Assembly: GCA_035443825.1 (NCBI GenBank)
Contig: DAOMNN010000055.1
Location: 1 to 22,601 of the forward strand
DNA from: DAOMNN01 sp035443825
Lineage (GTDB): Bacteria; Pseudomonadota; Gammaproteobacteria; Burkholderiales; Rhodocyclaceae
DNA length: 22,601 nucleotides
Direction: 5' to 3'
Below, piece after piece: positions 21,112 through 22,601 of the stretch (positions are counted from its first letter, which is position 1; every line of letters begins with the position of its first letter). A program made the position numbers and the translations under genes. The notes under the pieces are model-generated. The model was not told the origin of the DNA, searched no databases, and worked only from the letters and a program-made list of their open reading frames with translations.

Positions 21112-21537
21112 CTACTTGGCCATTTGCCGCTCGCGAATCTCCTCCAGGGTCTTGCAGTCGATGCACAGGTTCGCAGTAGGACGTGCCTCGAGGCGCTTGA
21201 GCCCGATCTCGACGCCGCAACTGTCGCAATAGCCGTACTCTCCGTCCTCGATGCGAGCGAGCGTCTCGTTGATCTTCTTGATCAACCTGCGCTCACGGTC
21301 ACGATTGCGTAACTCGAGCGCCATGTCGGACTCCTGGCTGGCGCGATCGTTTGGATCGGCGAATACCGTCGCTTCGTCCTGCATGGTGTGCACGGTACGA
21401 TCGATGTCTTCCATCATTTCCCGTCGGATACTCTCGAGCATTGCACGAAAGTGGGCGAGTTGCTTTTCACTCATGTACTCCTCGCCTTTGGCGGGCGAGT
21501 ATGGGGAAAAGTGCTTGCGCAGGGTTTCTTCTGCCAT
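21112..21537 (-). CDS. dksA: RNA polymerase-binding transcription factor DksA
   Basis: DksA enters the RNA polymerase secondary channel and, with ppGpp, adjusts rRNA and amino-acid promoters. The 141 residues align well with E. coli DksA (151). KGEEYMSEKQLAHFRAML opens the core. The coiled-coil tip has FADPNDRASQESD, with Asp61 and Asp64 in place of the two key acidic residues. The zinc finger is C104DSC107 and C125IDC128, so this is the four-cysteine form. An ATG at Met22 follows a good Shine-Dalgarno-like GAGGAG, but GEEYM is conserved protein sequence, so the upstream start is preferred. It is convergent with pnp and divergent from the tRNAs. Confidence 0.95.
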   Translation of the reverse strand: MAEETLRKHFSPYSPAKGEEYMSEKQLAHFRAMLESIRREMMEDIDRTVHTMQDEATVFADPNDRASQESDMALELRNRDRERRLIKKINETLARIEDGEYGYCDSCGVEIGLKRLEARPTANLCIDCKTLEEIRERQMAK

Positions 21538-21570
21538 GCCTAAGGTCCGCTGGTCATAAAAGGAAGCGAA

Positions 21571-21599
21571 CTAATATCAGAATCCGGGCCTGACGGCAA
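21571..21599 (-). promoter_or_regulatory. Candidate dksA promoter
   Basis: On the minus strand TTGCCG (21599-21594) and TATTAG (21576-21571) are 17 bases apart, about 34 bases upstream of the dksA start. Each hexamer matches consensus at 4 of 6 positions. Confidence 0.5.
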
Positions 21600-21627
21600 G
21601 CGCCGATCGGCCATCGGAAAAACGCGT

Positions 21628-21656
21628 TTGACGCGTGGTCGCTTGGTGTGTAATAT
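21628..21656 (+). promoter_or_regulatory. Promoter of the tRNA-Pro/tRNA-Arg unit
   Basis: TTGACG (21628-21633) and TAATAT (21651-21656) are 17 bases apart. The start would be near 21663, a few bases before the tRNA-Pro 5' end. Confidence 0.75.
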
Positions 21657-21666
21657 TCGCGGCTCT

Positions 21667-21743
21667 CGGGGTGTAGCGCAGTCCGGTAGCGCGCTTGCTT
21701 TGGGAGCAAGATGTCGGGGGTTCGAATCCCTCCACCCCGACCA
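21667..21743 (+). tRNA. tRNA-Pro (anticodon UGG)
   Basis: A 77-base cloverleaf with encoded CCA. The acceptor stem is CGGGGTG with CACCCCG. The anticodon stem CTTGC/GCAAG encloses the loop TTTGGGA, so the anticodon is TGG. The T-arm GGGGG-TTCGAAT-CCCTC has one G-T pair, and the discriminator is A. UGG can read all or most CCN proline codons. Confidence 0.97.
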
Positions 21744-21768
21744 GCTAACCCCGATAGCCCGCGGAATT

Positions 21769-21845
21769 CTGCCCGTAGCTCAACTGGATAGAGCACCGGC
21801 CTTCTAAGCCGGGGGTTACAGGTTCGATTCCTGTCGGGCAGGCCA
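21769..21845 (+). tRNA. tRNA-Arg (anticodon UCU)
   Basis: A 77-base cloverleaf with encoded CCA, 25 bases after tRNA-Pro. The acceptor stem is CTGCCCG with CGGGCAG. The anticodon stem CCGGC/GCCGG encloses CTTCTAA, so the anticodon is TCT, reading AGA/AGG. These codons are rare in a GC-rich genome. The T-arm is ACAGG-TTCGATT-CCTGT and the discriminator is G. Its 3' end abuts the integrase remnant, a usual place for a tRNA attachment site. Confidence 0.97.
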
Positions 21846-22016
21846 GTAAATGCTTGATTTACATATATTCTGGTCTGCCGTGTGAAAGCTGTGCCAGCTT
21901 TTCATGCTTACGTCCCTCGTCTGCCCCGCGATCCAGCGGCGATACATCCGCAAGAACATTTCGTCCGAATGCCCAAGCTGACCTGCACATCACGCCGGAT
22001 TTCAGCCGGCCATGTC
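21846..22016 (-). pseudogene. Decayed tyrosine recombinase (phage/island integrase), C-terminal remnant
   Basis: On the minus strand the frame ending at 21960 for Glu reads QLGHSDEMFLRMYRRWIAG. This is the tyrosine-recombinase C-terminal box with the LGHS motif and the catalytic Tyr in RMYRRW. Upstream, the same frame reads MAG-stop-NPA-stop-CAG. With the two TGA codons (22004-22002 and 21992-21990) read as sense, it matches the usual 'AGxNPxWxAxQLGH' integrase block. No further integrase sequence can be traced upstream, and downstream the frame runs into the tRNA without its own stop. It is therefore a truncated, inactivated fragment left by an element that probably used tRNA-Arg as its target. 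Confidence 0.75.
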
Positions 22017-22558
22017 GCGTTCGGTCGCGCACGGTCGGCCCATTCACGGCCGCCCGGGTACTGGACGGACAAGGGGAACATCTGTCTGCCTCCTTTACGA
22101 CGCGGGGTCTTCCCATCCCGCCAAATGCGGCGTGCTGCGCGTTACCCATGGATGGCGCGGGGGTATCGTTCCTGCGCTTTTTGAGCGCATCAGATGCGAG
22201 CGATTGATTGCCGGCGATCCGCTTGCCGTTTTTACTCTTGCGAACGGTGCAGCAGTGCCGCATTGCGTTGCGGCAGATTTGCGGCACGCGCGTGCGTGTC
22301 AGCCCGGAACTACAGCGATGACGCATGCAACGCTTTGACAGCACGATGGGGGTGGTCTAGTTTCAGATCTGAACGCAGCCGGCATGTCGTCTCGGAGCGT
22401 ACCCGCTGTCAATCAGGGCCGGCGGCCCGGTTTCGAGCCGGGTTGCGCAGTGCCATGCGACGAGTCATTCCAGGTACGACGAGGTCCGGTCAGTGCCCCC
22501 GGGGCCGACGCTGACCGATTCCCCTGTGGTGGCCCCCAACCCAGATAGGGCTGCAATC
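22017..22558. other. About 540 bases without a recognised gene
   Basis: This stretch lies between the integrase remnant and the GYD-domain gene. Open frames on both strands read as low-quality, Arg/Cys/Ser-rich sequence without family motifs. It includes a consensus -35 and a 12-base palindrome near 22335-22373. It may be eroded mobile-element DNA plus the long upstream region of the next gene. Confidence 0.5.
22335..22373 (+). promoter_or_regulatory. Possible promoter with an operator-like palindrome
   Basis: A perfect TTGACA (22335-22340) is followed after 17 bases by TAGTTT (22358-22363, 3/6). The perfect 12-base palindrome TTCAGATCTGAA (22362-22373) overlaps the end of this -10, as a repressor site might. 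It is about 185 bases upstream of the GYD-domain start. The weak -10 makes the call tentative. Confidence 0.3.
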
Positions 22559-22601
22559 ATGGCGACATATATCACACTCTCGAACTTTACCGATCAGGGC
22601 G
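22559..22601 (+). CDS. GYD-domain protein, N-terminal 14 residues only
   Basis: From the ATG at 22559 to the window edge the frame reads MATYITLSNFTDQG. This is the characteristic opening of the small (about 95-100 residue) GYD-domain proteins, which typically begin M.TYI.L.NFT.QGI. Their biochemical role is not well defined; they are ferredoxin-like-fold proteins. GATAGGG lies some 8-14 bases before the ATG. The rest of the gene is outside the window, so its length and integrity are unknown. Confidence 0.7.
   Translation, partial: MATYITLSNFTDQG

Noticed and set aside
21112..21474. A shorter dksA starting at the internal Met22 with a GAGGAG just upstream
   Set aside because: The GAGGAG encodes the conserved GEEY residues that E. 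coli DksA also has before this methionine, so the longer start fits the family better.
21884..21902. Inverted repeat AAAGCTG/CAGCTTT as a tRNA-operon terminator
   Set aside because: No T-run follows, and it lies inside the integrase remnant. The small GTAAAT/ATTTAC stem at 21846-21862 also lacks a T-run, so no clear terminator for the tRNAs can be named.
22012..22338. A 108-codon plus-strand frame (and a 161-codon minus-strand frame at 21859-22344) as genes
   Set aside because: Neither has a recognisable motif or good ribosome-binding site, and both overlap the integrase remnant in other frames.

Overview
The window is GC-rich (about 60-65% by eye) chromosomal DNA of a betaproteobacterium. 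Protein motifs and gene order suggest Rhodocyclales (Azoarcus/Thauera-like). That placement is an inference from family resemblance, not a database search. Almost all of it is core housekeeping sequence. The one accessory-looking stretch is the last ~750 bases, after two tRNA genes.

Left part (1-5090): the last 37 codons of a HlyD-type membrane fusion protein (+) face the glycine-cleavage operon gcvT-gcvH-gcvP (-). The operon is preceded by a clear tandem glycine riboswitch and a plausible sigma-70 promoter, so glycine would control its own breakdown to a one-carbon unit, CO2 and ammonia. A strong hairpin without a T-run lies between gcvH and gcvP.

Middle part (5091-11923, all +): an alpha/beta hydrolase, a PHP-domain phosphoesterase (YciV/RNase AM type), YciO, a rhomboid-sized M50 site-2 protease-like membrane protein, trpS, scpA, scpB and rluB. 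The genes are tightly packed. scpA/scpB and scpB/rluB overlap, which suggests translational coupling.

Right part (11924-21054, +): a textbook promoter and a leader with a small terminator-like hairpin precede rimP-nusA-infB-rbfA-truB. Then come rpsO with its own promoter and pnp, ending at a strong bidirectional terminator. This is the classical transcription/translation/ribosome-maturation/RNA-decay cluster. infB is interrupted by a 100-N gap whose two flanks are an identical 55-base sequence. Removing the gap and one copy restores a single 936-residue frame, so the gap looks like an assembly artefact.

End (21055-22601): dksA (-) diverges from a tRNA-Pro(UGG)/tRNA-Arg(UCU) pair (+). Next to the tRNA-Arg 3' end is a decayed tyrosine-recombinase C-terminus (-), which marks an old integration site. 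The window ends in the first 14 codons of a GYD-domain protein (+). I found no convincing undescribed multi-gene system.
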